Positions 15,221 to 25,533 of a stretch of DNA of 40,155 nucleotides are shown piece by piece. Made by a program: the position numbers and the translations under genes. The DNA comes from Polyangiaceae bacterium (GTDB lineage Bacteria > Myxococcota > Polyangia > Polyangiales > Polyangiaceae): contig JAICTU010000012.1 of assembly GCA_025936205.1 (NCBI GenBank), positions 1 to 40,155 of the forward strand. The letters run 5' to 3'. The first letter of the stretch is position 1; each line of letters begins with the position of its first letter. A model generated the notes under the pieces. The model made no database searches, was not told where the DNA came from, and saw only the letters and a list, made by a program, of their open reading frames with translations.

Positions 15221-16399
15221 CTACTGCTGCCCCAGCGATTCGATCCAGGCTTGCAGCACGGTCACGTAGCCCAGGTCGATGCGGTTGCGGCCGATCGGGG
15301 GCATGCGCAGCGGTGCTTCCGCGGTGTCGGCGCGGACGAAAATGTAGGAGTCTTCGGGGTGGCCTGGATCGATCAGGCGCGAGGGCAGGCTCGGGTTCCC
15401 GCTGCGCGGCCGCTGCGTCAGGCCTTGCTGATCGAGCGGTGTGAGGTAGCGCGCGTCCCAGCCGTTGACGGTGCCCTCGTTGCCGGCATGGCACATCGAG
15501 CAGTTTCCGTCCCAGTAGGAGCGGACGCGTCGCTCGAGGCTCTCGTTCTCGTCGGAGATGCTCGCCAGCCTCGGCACGACCTGTGTGGCCGTGTTGTCGA
15601 AGCTACGATCGGCGAGGAAGCCCCAACCCGACCAGGCCACGAGCTGGTTGATGGCGGGGAATTCGTCCGAGTAGCTGTGCTCGCGGTTGAGCTGCCGGGT
15701 CCGTAGGCCCAGCACGTAGCCGGAGGTCGCTCCGTGGCAGGTGTTGCAGTCGCGCGGGCCCGGATAGAAGTAGGACTGCTCCCGCTCGCTGCCGTCGGCG
15801 CCGCGGATCCAGAGGGGATCGGTCTCGCTCGTCAGCATCAGCACCGCATCCGTCTGCGCCTCGTTCCACTTGTAGGTGACGCCGTAGAACGTGCCGCCGC
15901 GTGCCGCGATCAGGAGCCGCGTTTCCAGCCGGGTGCGAGCCTCGGGTTGGCCTTCGTCGAGAGCCATCTCGAAGTGTTTCACGAACACCGTGCCTTCCGG
16001 CACCTGCCAGGGCGTGACGTCGGACGTCTGGATCGCTCCGAGCTCCGGCAAGGACATCCAGCGCTCTTTGAACGCTCCGTCACTCCAGAGCGGGGACTGT
16101 AGGTCGTAGGGGACCAGGCCCGGCGCTGGCTCCAGCGTGGCCACGTCGGCGAACGCTCCCGTCTGGCTGAGCAGGCTCGGAAAGGCCGGGAGGTTGTCGT
16201 CGCCCTCGCGCGGCGCCTGGTAGGCGTCGGGAGGGAAGTTCAGATAGGCCGGTGGACGCGGCCCCGGCGAGCCCAGGCCCTGCTCGTACAGCAGCTGGGC
16301 GTGGTCGACGCCACCGCACGCGCTCGCTCCCGAGAGCAGCGCCGCGAGCGCACCGCGAGCTGCGCCCCGAGAGGTCCCCATGCCAAGAGAGTCGGACAT
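15221..16399 (-). CDS. Di-heme c-type cytochrome lipoprotein (HNE_0200/SO2930-like)
   Basis: The start at 16399 gives 392 residues with an N-terminal segment AALLSGASAC as lipoprotein signal (ATG 16381 would give the same signal six residues shorter). Two heme-binding motifs are present: CNTCH (15734-15748) and CSMCH (15488-15502). Conserved-looking blocks include LVPYDLQSPLWSDGAFKERW, GTVFVKHFEM, TYKWNEAQTDAVL, the first heme in PGPRDCNTCHGATSG, the second in YWDGNCSMCHAGNEG, and a closing RMPPIGRN. From memory this order matches the conserved family of di-heme cytochromes that includes Shewanella SO2930, often found with parallel beta-helix partners; no such partner lies next to it here. 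It probably acts in the periplasm or at the surface in electron transfer. Confidence 0.82.
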   Translation of the reverse strand: MSDSLGMGTSRGAARGALAALLSGASACGGVDHAQLLYEQGLGSPGPRPPAYLNFPPDAYQAPREGDDNLPAFPSLLSQTGAFADVATLEPAPGLVPYDLQSPLWSDGAFKERWMSLPELGAIQTSDVTPWQVPEGTVFVKHFEMALDEGQPEARTRLETRLLIAARGGTFYGVTYKWNEAQTDAVLMLTSETDPLWIRGADGSEREQSYFYPGPRDCNTCHGATSGYVLGLRTRQLNREHSYSDEFPAINQLVAWSGWGFLADRSFDNTATQVVPRLASISDENESLERRVRSYWDGNCSMCHAGNEGTVNGWDARYLTPLDQQGLTQRPRSGNPSLPSRLIDPGHPEDSYIFVRADTAEAPLRMPPIGRNRIDLGYVTVLQAWIESLGQQ

Positions 16400-16616
16400 A
16401 CGAGCCAGATCCAAAGCGAATACAGTAAGAGTGAAGTCGATCGACACTTCTGCCACGGTCCGAGTGGCGACGCCAGAGGTTCGTGTGCGCCCGAGTGCGT
16501 GGCGTTCTCCGAATGCTTCCCGTGCGGCGCCCACTCCTTTGGGGTGTGTTTCAGCGTAGATGCACCGTGAATCGTTCAAGCTAAACTGTGTTTGTCGGGC
16601 TCCGCCCGGTCTGTTC

Positions 16617-16630
16617 GGAGCAGTCGTTTG
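16617..16630 (+). promoter_or_regulatory. Ribosome site deciding a TTG start
   Basis: GGAG at 16617-16620 is seven bases ahead of TTG 16628. No ATG or GTG exists at the N-terminal edge of the receiver domain, and the upstream TTG 16592 would add 12 residues absent from receiver folds. Confidence 0.6.
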
Positions 16631-17011
16631 GCGCTGATCTTGGTCGTAGAAGACAACGAGTTGAACGCGGACATGCTGAGCCGGCGCCTGAAGCGAGCCG
16701 GGCACGACGTGCTGCTCGGCGGCGATGGGCAGGCGGGAGTGGAGCTGGCCCGGCAGCACCAGCCGGATCTGGTGCTCATGGATATGAGCTTGCCGATCCT
16801 GGATGGCTGGGCAGCGACGCGCGCCCTCAAGGCCGATGCCAGCACGGCGCATATTCCGGTGATGGCGCTGACGGCCCACGCCGTCAAAGGAGAACGCGAG
16901 AAGGCGCTCGGAGCAGGTTGCGACGAGTACGACACGAAGCCGGTCGAATGGAGCCGGCTCTCGGGCAAGATCGCGCAGCTGCTGCAGGCGCGTCCGAGCT
17001 CAGGGGAATGA
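16628..17011 (+). CDS. Single-domain response regulator (CheY-like), TTG start
   Basis: The TTG start gives 127 residues consisting only of a receiver domain: acidic pair Glu8-Asp9, phospho-acceptor Asp52 in VLMDMSLP, Thr/Ala region MALTAHA and Lys104 in YDTKP. With no output domain it must act by protein contact or as a phosphate shuttle. Sequences of this type (DMSLPILDGWAATRALKAD, AGCDEYDTKPVE) are often encoded beside hybrid kinases. It is followed after one base by a second receiver gene, so the two are co-transcribed, and both converge with a hybrid histidine kinase at 17437-19707. CGGGC/GCCCG at 16596-16608 could form a small hairpin in the leader. Confidence 0.85.
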   Translation: MALILVVEDNELNADMLSRRLKRAGHDVLLGGDGQAGVELARQHQPDLVLMDMSLPILDGWAATRALKADASTAHIPVMALTAHAVKGEREKALGAGCDEYDTKPVEWSRLSGKIAQLLQARPSSGE

Positions 17012-17012
17012 C

Positions 17013-17417
17013 ATGAGCAAGATCTTGATCCTGGATGATGATCACGCCTTCGGCGATCTGACGCGCCGGCGCCTGGAACGGCAGGGCTTCAACGTGCAGG
17101 TGCACGCCAGCGCTCACGGAGCGATGGATTCACTGCTGCGCGGCGGCTTCGACCTGGTGATCCTGGACGTCAAGATGCCCGGCTTGACCGGTACCGACGT
17201 GATCCAGCTGATCCGCCGTTCCAGTAACGGTCACATCAAGGTGATGTTCTACAGCAGCTCCGACACGCAGGAGCTCCGGAAGCTCGCGGACCTGCACGGC
17301 GCCCAGGGGTTTCTGACCAAGACGGCGAGCAGCGGGGAGCTGGAGTTTCGGGTGCGCGAGCTGCTCGGCGCTCCGCGATCTTCGAGCAAGGCCTCCCAGC
17401 GCTTGCCCCGGGCCTGA
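17013..17417 (+). CDS. Single-domain response regulator
   Basis: It begins one base after the preceding regulator's stop, with AGGGGA as ribosome site. The receiver domain covers nearly the whole 134 residues: Asp8-Asp10, phospho-acceptor Asp52 in VILDVKMPG, Ser81-Ser83 at the switch position and Lys103 in FLTKT. The last 20 residues are Ser/Lys/Arg-rich and unstructured-looking. Two adjacent stand-alone receivers that differ in sequence suggest a branched or sequential phosphorelay, with the converging hybrid kinase as the likely partner; this is inference from position. Confidence 0.85.
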   Translation: MSKILILDDDHAFGDLTRRRLERQGFNVQVHASAHGAMDSLLRGGFDLVILDVKMPGLTGTDVIQLIRRSSNGHIKVMFYSSSDTQELRKLADLHGAQGFLTKTASSGELEFRVRELLGAPRSSSKASQRLPRA

Positions 17418-17436
17418 ACGCCGAGCGGGCGCCGCC

Positions 17437-19707
<2,271 letters not shown>

Positions 19708-19975
19708 GATTCAGGATATAACATCGCTCGCCTGCGCGCCGGCTCGGAGTGAAACGATGTTCGCCGACAGGAGTGGGTGAGTGTGAGCCCGCGGGCGCAG
19801 GCGCAGAGACGCGCGCCGCTGCCCTCGTCACTCGCGCCTGCATCGGCGCCCAATTCCGTAGCGTTATGCCTCCAGCGCGCGAGCCGTTAGCTTGGCTGCG
19901 CCGGCTCTCGAGCGGCGTGCAACACCAGGGTTTTAGAGTGGGTGCGCCGAGGCGTGCACGAGGAGTCGAGTCGAC
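19708..19975. other. Divergent intergenic region between kinase and lipoprotein operon
   Basis: 268 bp without a gene. It should hold the promoters for the kinase (GTTATATC on the minus strand, 19715-19722) and for the operon starting at 19976, whose ribosome site GGAG lies about 12 nt before its ATG. No repeat stands out. Confidence 0.5.
19715..19722 (-). promoter_or_regulatory. Candidate -10 element next to the kinase start
   Basis: GTTATATC on the minus strand ends about 7 nt before the ATG. If used, transcription would begin at or near the start codon, giving a leaderless message, in agreement with the absence of a ribosome site. Confidence 0.35.
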
Positions 19976-20656
19976 ATGCTGAGATTGGAACGCTGTTTGG
20001 GGTTCGCGGCAGCAGCCGTCGGGCTGTGGGGTGTGGTCACGGGCTGCGGCAGCGACGGCGGCAGCAAGGCCAGTAGCTTCAGCGGCATCACGGAGGAGAT
20101 CTCCAAGCCGACCGGCACCGTGGACGAGGCCTCCGTGGCCAAGATCGGTGAGAAGTTCGAAGCGGCTTCCAAAACGCCGGCGATGGGTGTCCGCGACGAC
20201 GACCAGACCGCCGCCAGCGGCTCGGCCACCGCGACGCGCGACTGCCCCTCCGGCGGCTCGGCTACCGTCACCGGTAACGCGAATGAATCGAACGGCCGCG
20301 TAACGCTGAAGTACAATCACTGCTGCTACTCCGAGGGCTGCTGTGCCGACGGCAGCGGGACTGTCTACTACTCGTCCGCGCAGAGCTCGTCCTTCACGTA
20401 CTGCGCCAACTACGACATGGATAGCACCTGCGCGGGTACCAGCCTGTCCATCGAGTACTCGGGCTGCTTGAGCGCGAGCGGGATGGTGCTCTTGATCGAT
20501 GTGGACGGCGAGAGCTATGCCGTCACCGGCTCGCGCTCGAACGGCTCGGGCACGCTCGAGATCACGGGCGCGAACGGCAAGTGGACCTGCACGTTCAGCT
20601 CCGGTAGCGGCAGCTGCTCGGGCCCGGGCGGTAACTTCTCCTTCAGCAAGAGTTGA
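19976..20656 (+). CDS. Cys-rich lipoprotein of unknown function
   Basis: ATG 19976 with upstream GGAG gives 226 residues. The signal ends in the lipobox VTGC followed by GSDGGS. The mature protein has a helical, charged segment (SVAKIGEKFEAASKTPA), then a Ser/Gly/Thr-rich beta region with an unusual cluster of paired cysteines (HCCYSEGCCADG) and further single cysteines (FTYCANY, STCAG, SGCL, WTCTF, GSCSG), likely oxidised to disulfides outside the cytoplasm. I do not recognise a family. Its stop overlaps the start of the following metalloprotease gene, so the two are translationally coupled and may act together, for example as a substrate, inhibitor or surface partner of the protease (inference). 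Confidence 0.72.
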   Translation: MLRLERCLGFAAAAVGLWGVVTGCGSDGGSKASSFSGITEEISKPTGTVDEASVAKIGEKFEAASKTPAMGVRDDDQTAASGSATATRDCPSGGSATVTGNANESNGRVTLKYNHCCYSEGCCADGSGTVYYSSAQSSSFTYCANYDMDSTCAGTSLSIEYSGCLSASGMVLLIDVDGESYAVTGSRSNGSGTLEITGANGKWTCTFSSGSGSCSGPGGNFSFSKS

Positions 20657-21978
20657 TGGTTCGCTGGGCCGCCTTGCTGGGCGGTCTGGTCGCGCTCGGG
20701 GTTCCGGGGTCTGCGCGGGCGTTCGTGGTCGACACCCGCGCAGACGAGCGCTGCCGTGCTGCGCCGGACGACGCCGCGCCGGACGACCCCGTCTGCGGCG
20801 CGCGGCAGAGCACGACGGGGGCCCTGCTGGCAGACGAGCTCGACTTGCTCCAGGGCCCCGGCTTCGTGCTGGTGCGCGGCGGGCTGGCGGTCGCCGAGGC
20901 GGCGTGCTCCGCGCAGCCCATCGCCACGGCGGTGCTGTCCGACACGGTGCAGCGCGTGGAACGCGCGCTGGGCGTTGAGGCGCCGCTCGCCATCGTGCTG
21001 TCCAGCACCCCACCGAGTTGCAACTCCATCTATTACGCGCCGCTCGCCAACGACGTGCGCGGCATCGGCTACGGCCACGACGACGGGCGCGAGCTGTTCG
21101 ATGATACCCCCGACAGCGGTCTGGAGGGCGTCGCGTTCCTCAATGATTGGCCCTACTGGCGCGCGCACGCGGAGGAGTTCGAGAGCGCGTTCCACCACGA
21201 GGTTGCGCACCGCTGGGGCGCGCGCGTGCAGGCGCGGATCGACGGCGCGGCATCGAACGAGCTGCTCGGGCGCGGGCTCGCGCACTGGTCGTACTTTCTC
21301 GATACGCGCGGCTCGCCCCACGAAGGCAACGTCTGGGTCGCCGACGCGATCGGGCAGCACAGCGAGACGCCGCCCCACGGCAGCCAATTTTCCCCGCTCG
21401 ACCTGTACCTGATGGGGGTCGGCTTGCCCGAAGAGGTGGCGCCGTTTCAGCTCTTGCGCGAGCCGGTGGCGCCGGGGCTCGATTGTCGGGGGCAGCCGGT
21501 GAGCGCCGCATCGCCCCCGCAAACGTGCGCATCGCTCGAGGCGAGCGGGCAGCCCGCGCGCATCGCGATCGACGACATTCTGGCGGTGGAGGGGCCGCGA
21601 CAACCCCCGGCGAGCCACGCGGCGCGCAGCCTGAGCGCGCTGGTGATCGTGCTCGACGGCACGCCGGCGCCCTTCGACGCGGCCACCTGCCGCGAGTTTT
21701 CTGCAGTGCTCGGGCAGCGTTTCGCCGACTTCCGTGCCGCGACCGCCGATCGCTTGCAGCTCCAGCCGGCGCTCGCGGGGCAGGGCGACTGCGATGAGAC
21801 GGCGTGGGCGCCGCCGGCGCCAGCAGCTCCCGCCAGCTCCGCGTCGGGGGGGTGCAGCCTCTCGGTGCGGCGGCCGGTTGGCGCTGGCGAGGGCTCTGCT
21901 CTGCCGCTGCTCGGGCTGCTGGGGCTCGCGATTGGCGCTTCAAAAGCGCGCAGGGCGCGCCTACAGTCGCCGCCATGA
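20656..21978 (+). CDS. Secreted zinc metalloprotease-like protein with MYXO-CTERM-like tail
   Basis: ATG 20656 shares a base with the preceding stop; the TTG three bases earlier is less likely. Signal peptide: WAALLGGLVALGVPGSARA. The zinc motif HEVAH lies near residue 179 (AFHHEVAHRWGARV), with acidic and His residues 20-30 positions later (SNELLGRGLAHW) as possible further ligands. Several cysteines are spaced through the mature domain. The C-terminus has GGCSLS, a hydrophobic stretch (ALPLLGLLGLAIGA) and a basic end (SKARRARLQ), the three-part layout of MYXO-CTERM sorting signals, which direct proteins to the cell surface. The protease family is not one I can name, and the substrate is unknown. 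It overlaps the downstream peroxiredoxin gene by ATGA. Confidence 0.75.
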   Translation: MVRWAALLGGLVALGVPGSARAFVVDTRADERCRAAPDDAAPDDPVCGARQSTTGALLADELDLLQGPGFVLVRGGLAVAEAACSAQPIATAVLSDTVQRVERALGVEAPLAIVLSSTPPSCNSIYYAPLANDVRGIGYGHDDGRELFDDTPDSGLEGVAFLNDWPYWRAHAEEFESAFHHEVAHRWGARVQARIDGAASNELLGRGLAHWSYFLDTRGSPHEGNVWVADAIGQHSETPPHGSQFSPLDLYLMGVGLPEEVAPFQLLREPVAPGLDCRGQPVSAASPPQTCASLEASGQPARIAIDDILAVEGPRQPPASHAARSLSALVIVLDGTPAPFDAATCREFSAVLGQRFADFRAATADRLQLQPALAGQGDCDETAWAPPAPAAPASSASGGCSLSVRRPVGAGEGSALPLLGLLGLAIGASKARRARLQSPP

Positions 21979-22469
21979 TCAAAGTTGGTGATTCGCTGCC
22001 CGATGCGACCCTGTACGAAAGCGTGGAGTTTGGTGAGGCCTGCCCGCTCGCGCCGCAGAAGCTGAGCGCCGCCGAGCTCGCGCGCGGCAAGAAGATCGTG
22101 GCCTTCGGTCTGCCGGGCGCGTTCACTCCCACCTGTTCCGCCAAGCACGTGCCGGGCTACGTGCAACACCTGGACGAGCTGAAGCGCAAGGGCGTGGACG
22201 AGGTCTGGTGCATCGCCGTGAACGACGGCTTCGTGATGGCCGCCTGGGGCAAGCAGCTCGGGGCGTTCGGCAAGATCCGCATGCTGGGCGACGGCAGCGC
22301 GGAGCTCGCGAAGAAGCTCGGCCTCGACACGGAGATCCCGGGCATGGGCACGCGCTCGCGGCGCTTCTCGCTGCTGATCGACAAGGGCGTGGTCCAGCAG
22401 GTGAACGTCGAGGAGTCGGGTAAATTCGTGGTCTCGAATGCCGAGACCATGCTGACTCAGCTCGGCTGA
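21975..22469 (+). CDS. Peroxiredoxin, Prx5 type
   Basis: The start ATG overlaps the metalloprotease stop (ATGA); longer upstream versions read antisense-free but non-homologous sequence. The 164-residue protein has the peroxidatic Cys54 in the motif PGAFTPTCSAKHVPGY and a second Cys79 (EVWCIAVND) that matches the position of a Cys in bacterial Prx5 proteins. Further family blocks are FVMAAWGKQLGA, IRMLGDG, LGLDTEIPGMGTRSRRFSLLID and the end VSNAETMLTQL. It reduces hydrogen peroxide and alkyl hydroperoxides in the cytoplasm, usually with glutathione/glutaredoxin or thioredoxin as electron donor. Coupling to a lipoprotein-protease pair is not a usual context for this enzyme. Confidence 0.92.
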   Translation: MIKVGDSLPDATLYESVEFGEACPLAPQKLSAAELARGKKIVAFGLPGAFTPTCSAKHVPGYVQHLDELKRKGVDEVWCIAVNDGFVMAAWGKQLGAFGKIRMLGDGSAELAKKLGLDTEIPGMGTRSRRFSLLIDKGVVQQVNVEESGKFVVSNAETMLTQLG

Positions 22470-22497
22470 GCACTGGGGCTGGAGCGCGCCGGCTCGC

Positions 22498-23418
22498 GTG
22501 GAGCGTCTGGATGCCACGGGCTATCTCGCGCCCGAGGAGCGGGTGGAGCGACTCACGTCGAGTCTGGCGCGCGTACGAGCCGTGCACGGCCGGCTGGTGA
22601 TTGCCGAGGGGCCGCCACAGCCGTGCCCCTGGGCGCAGAACGTGTGGCTCGAACCCTACCGGCTGCAGGTGAAGTCGATCCGCGACGCCGTCGCGCAGCT
22701 GTGCGTCCTGCAGCGCAACTGGTGGCCCTACTCGTTTCAGCTGCACCGGCGCAGCGAGCTGACGAAGGCGCAGCTGCCCTTCGTCGCTGCCAAGCCGCTG
22801 GAGTTTCCGGTGCCCGCGCCCGGGGCCGCGCTGGGTTCCTTCTGCTGGCTGGATAACGAGACGCTGCTCTGCTCGCCCAGTTGCAGCAGCCCATTTCCGA
22901 ATGGTGAGCCGCGCTTCGTCGAGTTCAACGAACGCCAGGGGCCGCCCAGCCGTGCCTATCTCAAGCTGTTCGAAGCCCTCACCCTGCTCCGCGCACACCC
23001 GGGCGCGGGTGATCGCTGCCTGGAGATCGGCGCCAGCCCGGGAGGTTGGACCTGGGTGCTCGGTACGCTGGGCGCGCGAGTGCTCGCCGTGGATCGCGCG
23101 CCGCTGGCTGCCAATGTGGCCCGGATGACCAATGTCGAGGCGCGCCTCGGCAACGCCTTCGCCGCGACGCCCGAGCGCATCGGCCCCGTCGAGTGGCTGT
23201 TTTCCGATGTGATCTGCTATCCGGAAAAACTGTATGACTACGTGCGCCTCTGGCTCGACTCCGGCAGCTGTCGCAAGTTCGTGTGCACGCTAAAGTTTCA
23301 GGGCGAAGGGCATTATGACGCGATCGAGCGCTTTGCCGCGCTGCCGGGGAGCCGCCTGGTGCACCTGTTCCACAATCGGCACGAGCTCACCTGGATGCGC
23401 GGGCCGGATGCCGGCTGA
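22498..23418 (+). CDS. RlmM-like FtsJ-fold SAM-dependent methyltransferase
   Basis: The GTG at 22498 gives 306 residues; an upstream GGAG is about 14 nt away, so the start is likely but not certain. The C-terminal half is an FtsJ/RrmJ Rossmann fold: SAM motif CLEIGASPGGWTWVLGTLGARVLAVDRAPL (about residues 180-208), then a DVICYPEK motif with the likely catalytic Asp and the final KFVCTLKFQGEG with the catalytic Lys. The N-terminal half (VWLEPYRLQVKSIRDAV, LQRNWWPYSFQLHRRSELT) resembles the THUMP-containing part of RlmM, which 2'-O-methylates C2498 of 23S rRNA in E. coli. The substrate here is therefore probably rRNA, but the sequence is too divergent to be sure. Confidence 0.78.
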   Translation: MERLDATGYLAPEERVERLTSSLARVRAVHGRLVIAEGPPQPCPWAQNVWLEPYRLQVKSIRDAVAQLCVLQRNWWPYSFQLHRRSELTKAQLPFVAAKPLEFPVPAPGAALGSFCWLDNETLLCSPSCSSPFPNGEPRFVEFNERQGPPSRAYLKLFEALTLLRAHPGAGDRCLEIGASPGGWTWVLGTLGARVLAVDRAPLAANVARMTNVEARLGNAFAATPERIGPVEWLFSDVICYPEKLYDYVRLWLDSGSCRKFVCTLKFQGEGHYDAIERFAALPGSRLVHLFHNRHELTWMRGPDAG

Positions 23419-23497
23419 GAGTCAGGTCTCGCCTGGACATGCGGGGGAACGCCGCTCAGTGGACCCAGCCCCACTCCGGGGCTAGGTTAGCTGAGTC

Positions 23498-23872
23498 ATG
23501 GATTCCACCCCGGAGACGTCCGCGCCCGCTGCCGATGGTAAACCTTCCCTGAAGCAGCGCTTCAAGACGCTGATCGCGGAATCAGGCGCGATCGTGCTCT
23601 GGGTCTACTTCGGGATCTTCGGGCTGGTGCTGGTGAGCACGGCCACGGCGCTCAAGATGGGCGTGAAGCTGGACGGAGTGGCGGGGGCCGCCGGGATCTG
23701 GGGCGCAGCATATCTGTTCACCAAGCTCACCCAACCGCTGCGCATCGCGGCCACGCTCGCGATCACGCCCGCCGTGGCGACGCTGCTGCGCCGCTTCCGC
23801 AGGCCGCCGGAGCTGGCAATGGTCGAGTCCGATGGCGCGCCGTCAGCGACCGGGCGGCAGGGCCAGGAGTGA
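23498..23872 (+). CDS. DUF1279 (FAM210-like) small membrane protein
   Basis: The 124-residue product contains FKTLIAESGAIVLWVYFGIFGLVLVSTATALKMG, the signature of DUF1279, with two predicted hydrophobic helices (about residues 33-50 and 68-92, the latter less hydrophobic) and a basic RRFRRPPE segment. Members occur in bacteria and mitochondria; their function is poorly known. GGTTAG lies 8-13 nt before the ATG and there is no Shine-Dalgarno, so the message may be leaderless. Its last 30 bp overlap the converging motB gene. Confidence 0.78.
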   Translation: MDSTPETSAPAADGKPSLKQRFKTLIAESGAIVLWVYFGIFGLVLVSTATALKMGVKLDGVAGAAGIWGAAYLFTKLTQPLRIAATLAITPAVATLLRRFRRPPELAMVESDGAPSATGRQGQE

Positions 23873-24601
23873 CAGCCGGCGGTTGGACGCCGCCTTCGGA
23901 TTGCTGGGATCGAGCGGTGCGCTAGCGCCGTGGGCGAACACGCCCACCAGCTTGTCCTCCGGGAAGCCGTTGAGCTCCAGGATGCGCCGCGCCTGATCGG
24001 CGCGCTCGAACGAGAGCGACCAGTTGCTGCGCTTCGACCCGGGCGGGAAGGGGCGCGCGTCCGTGTGGCCCTGGATGCGGATGCGGTAGCCGATGCGCGT
24101 GAGCATCGGGGTGATGCCCTCCAGCACCTTGATCAGCGGCGGCTTCAACTCGGAGGAAGAGAGGTCGAAGAGCAGGTCATTGCTGTTGTCCGTGAAGGCG
24201 ATCAGCACGCCGTCCGGCGTCACCGACACCTGCACGGCGTCCTTCATGCCCTTCAGATCGGCGTTCTCCGCCATGACACCCTGGAGTACCTGGGTGATGG
24301 CCTCGGCGTTGAGCTGCAGGCTCGACTCCATGGCGTCGGGCTGCACGTCGACGAAGCCCTTGTCGAGCATGCCGGAGCCGCCTTCCAGGATCGAGGGCGC
24401 ACCGGAGAACACGCCCGTGCGAAAGTAGGCCGAGAGCTCTTTCTGCAGCTCCTCGTCAGTCTGCGCGAGCAGCCACAGCACGATGAAGAGCGCCATCATG
24501 GCCGTCACGAAGTCGGCGTAGGCCACCTTCCAGGCGCCGCCGTGGCCGCCGCCATGGCCCTTGCCCTTCTTCTTGATGATGATGACGTTCGGGGCGTTCA
24601 T
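23843..24601 (-). CDS. motB: Flagellar motor stator protein MotB
   Basis: The 252-residue protein starts with a basic cytoplasmic tail (NVIIIKKKGKGHGG), followed by one membrane helix AWKVAYADFVTAMMALFIVLWLLAQ with the proton-carrying Asp30. A plug-like helix (DEELQKELSAYFRTG) comes next. The C-terminal OmpA-like peptidoglycan-binding domain has IRIQGHTDARPF and the NWSLSFERADQARRIL motif. With MotA it forms the stator that uses proton flow to drive the flagellar rotor. It lies 50 bp downstream of motA on the same strand. No other flagellar gene is visible in the window, so it could also serve a non-flagellar motor such as gliding. The 3' end overlaps the DUF1279 gene by 30 bp. Confidence 0.95.
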   Translation of the reverse strand: MNAPNVIIIKKKGKGHGGGHGGAWKVAYADFVTAMMALFIVLWLLAQTDEELQKELSAYFRTGVFSGAPSILEGGSGMLDKGFVDVQPDAMESSLQLNAEAITQVLQGVMAENADLKGMKDAVQVSVTPDGVLIAFTDNSNDLLFDLSSSELKPPLIKVLEGITPMLTRIGYRIRIQGHTDARPFPPGSKRSNWSLSFERADQARRILELNGFPEDKLVGVFAHGASAPLDPSNPKAASNRRLSLLALPPGR

Positions 24602-24651
24602 GGCGATCTTGCCTGCGTCTCGGCTGCGTCAGCTCCGGCGGGGCGTCTGCC

Positions 24652-25506
24652 TCAGCCCTTGGCCGCTGCCAGTAGCTTGGGCATGTCCTTGGAGGTCGGC
24701 CGTTCGTCGCTGAAGATGATCCGGCGCGCGAACTCCACCGAGAGCTCGGGGGCGTTGCCGCGCGCGGCGCACAGCACGCCCTCGCGAATGGCGATCAAGA
24801 AGCGCGTCTCTGCCTGGCCTTGCAGCTCGATGCTGGTCGCGATGGGCGCCATGACGCCGTAACAGAGCAGAATGCCGAGGAACGTGCCGACGAGCGCCGC
24901 CGCCACGTGATGGCCGATCACCTCGGGGCCGCCGTCCATATGGCCCATCGTGATCACGATGCCGAGCACGGCCGCCACGATGCCCAGGCCGGGCAGAGCG
25001 TCGCCCGTGGTCTTGAGCAGAGCGATGGGCTGGTGCTCTTCCTCGTGCAGCGTCTCCAGCTCCGCGTCGAACAGCAGCGAGAGCTCTGACACACTGCAGC
25101 CGTCCACCAGCTGCCGCAGTCCGTCACACAGGAACGTCATCGCGTGGTGGCGGTGCGTGACCGCCGGGTACTTCTTGAACAGCGGGCTCTCGGCGGGGTT
25201 CTCGAGGTGAGACTCGAGCGCCAGCATGCCCTCGCGCCGCGTCAGCTGGAAAACGCCATACAGCAGCTGGAGCAGCGCTTCGTAGTCCTTGGCGGTCGGG
25301 ATGTGATTTTGAAAGCCCTTCTTGAACGCGGCCGAGACGCGCTTCATGATCTTGCCGGGGGCTGAAATGACGAGCGTGCCGAACGCTGCGCCGCCGATCA
25401 CGACCAGCTCGTTGGGCTGGATCAGAACCGGAAAGGGGCCGCCCGACATCGCGAAGCCGCCGAGTACCGCGCCAATCACGACGACGAGGCCAATGATCGT
25501 GGACAT
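24652..25506 (-). CDS. motA: Flagellar motor stator protein MotA
   Basis: ATG 25506 begins MSTIIGLVVVIGAVLGGFAMSGGPFPVLIQPNELVVIGGAAFGTL, the first two membrane helices of MotA; the much longer open frame upstream has no homologous residues. The 284-residue protein has the large cytoplasmic loop with conserved Arg/Glu contacts to the rotor (KKYPAVTHRHHAMTFLCDGLRQLVDG, ELETLHEEEHQPIALLKTTGDALPGLG) and two more helices (IVAAVLGIVITMGHM, HHVAAALVGTFLGILLCYGVMAPI) with the conserved prolines. Partner of the downstream MotB. No Shine-Dalgarno is evident; an inverted repeat lies 28-50 nt upstream. Confidence 0.95.
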   Translation of the reverse strand: MSTIIGLVVVIGAVLGGFAMSGGPFPVLIQPNELVVIGGAAFGTLVISAPGKIMKRVSAAFKKGFQNHIPTAKDYEALLQLLYGVFQLTRREGMLALESHLENPAESPLFKKYPAVTHRHHAMTFLCDGLRQLVDGCSVSELSLLFDAELETLHEEEHQPIALLKTTGDALPGLGIVAAVLGIVITMGHMDGGPEVIGHHVAAALVGTFLGILLCYGVMAPIATSIELQGQAETRFLIAIREGVLCAARGNAPELSVEFARRIIFSDERPTSKDMPKLLAAAKG

Positions 25507-25533
25507 GTATTCGGAAGGGACGGCATGCCGGAT

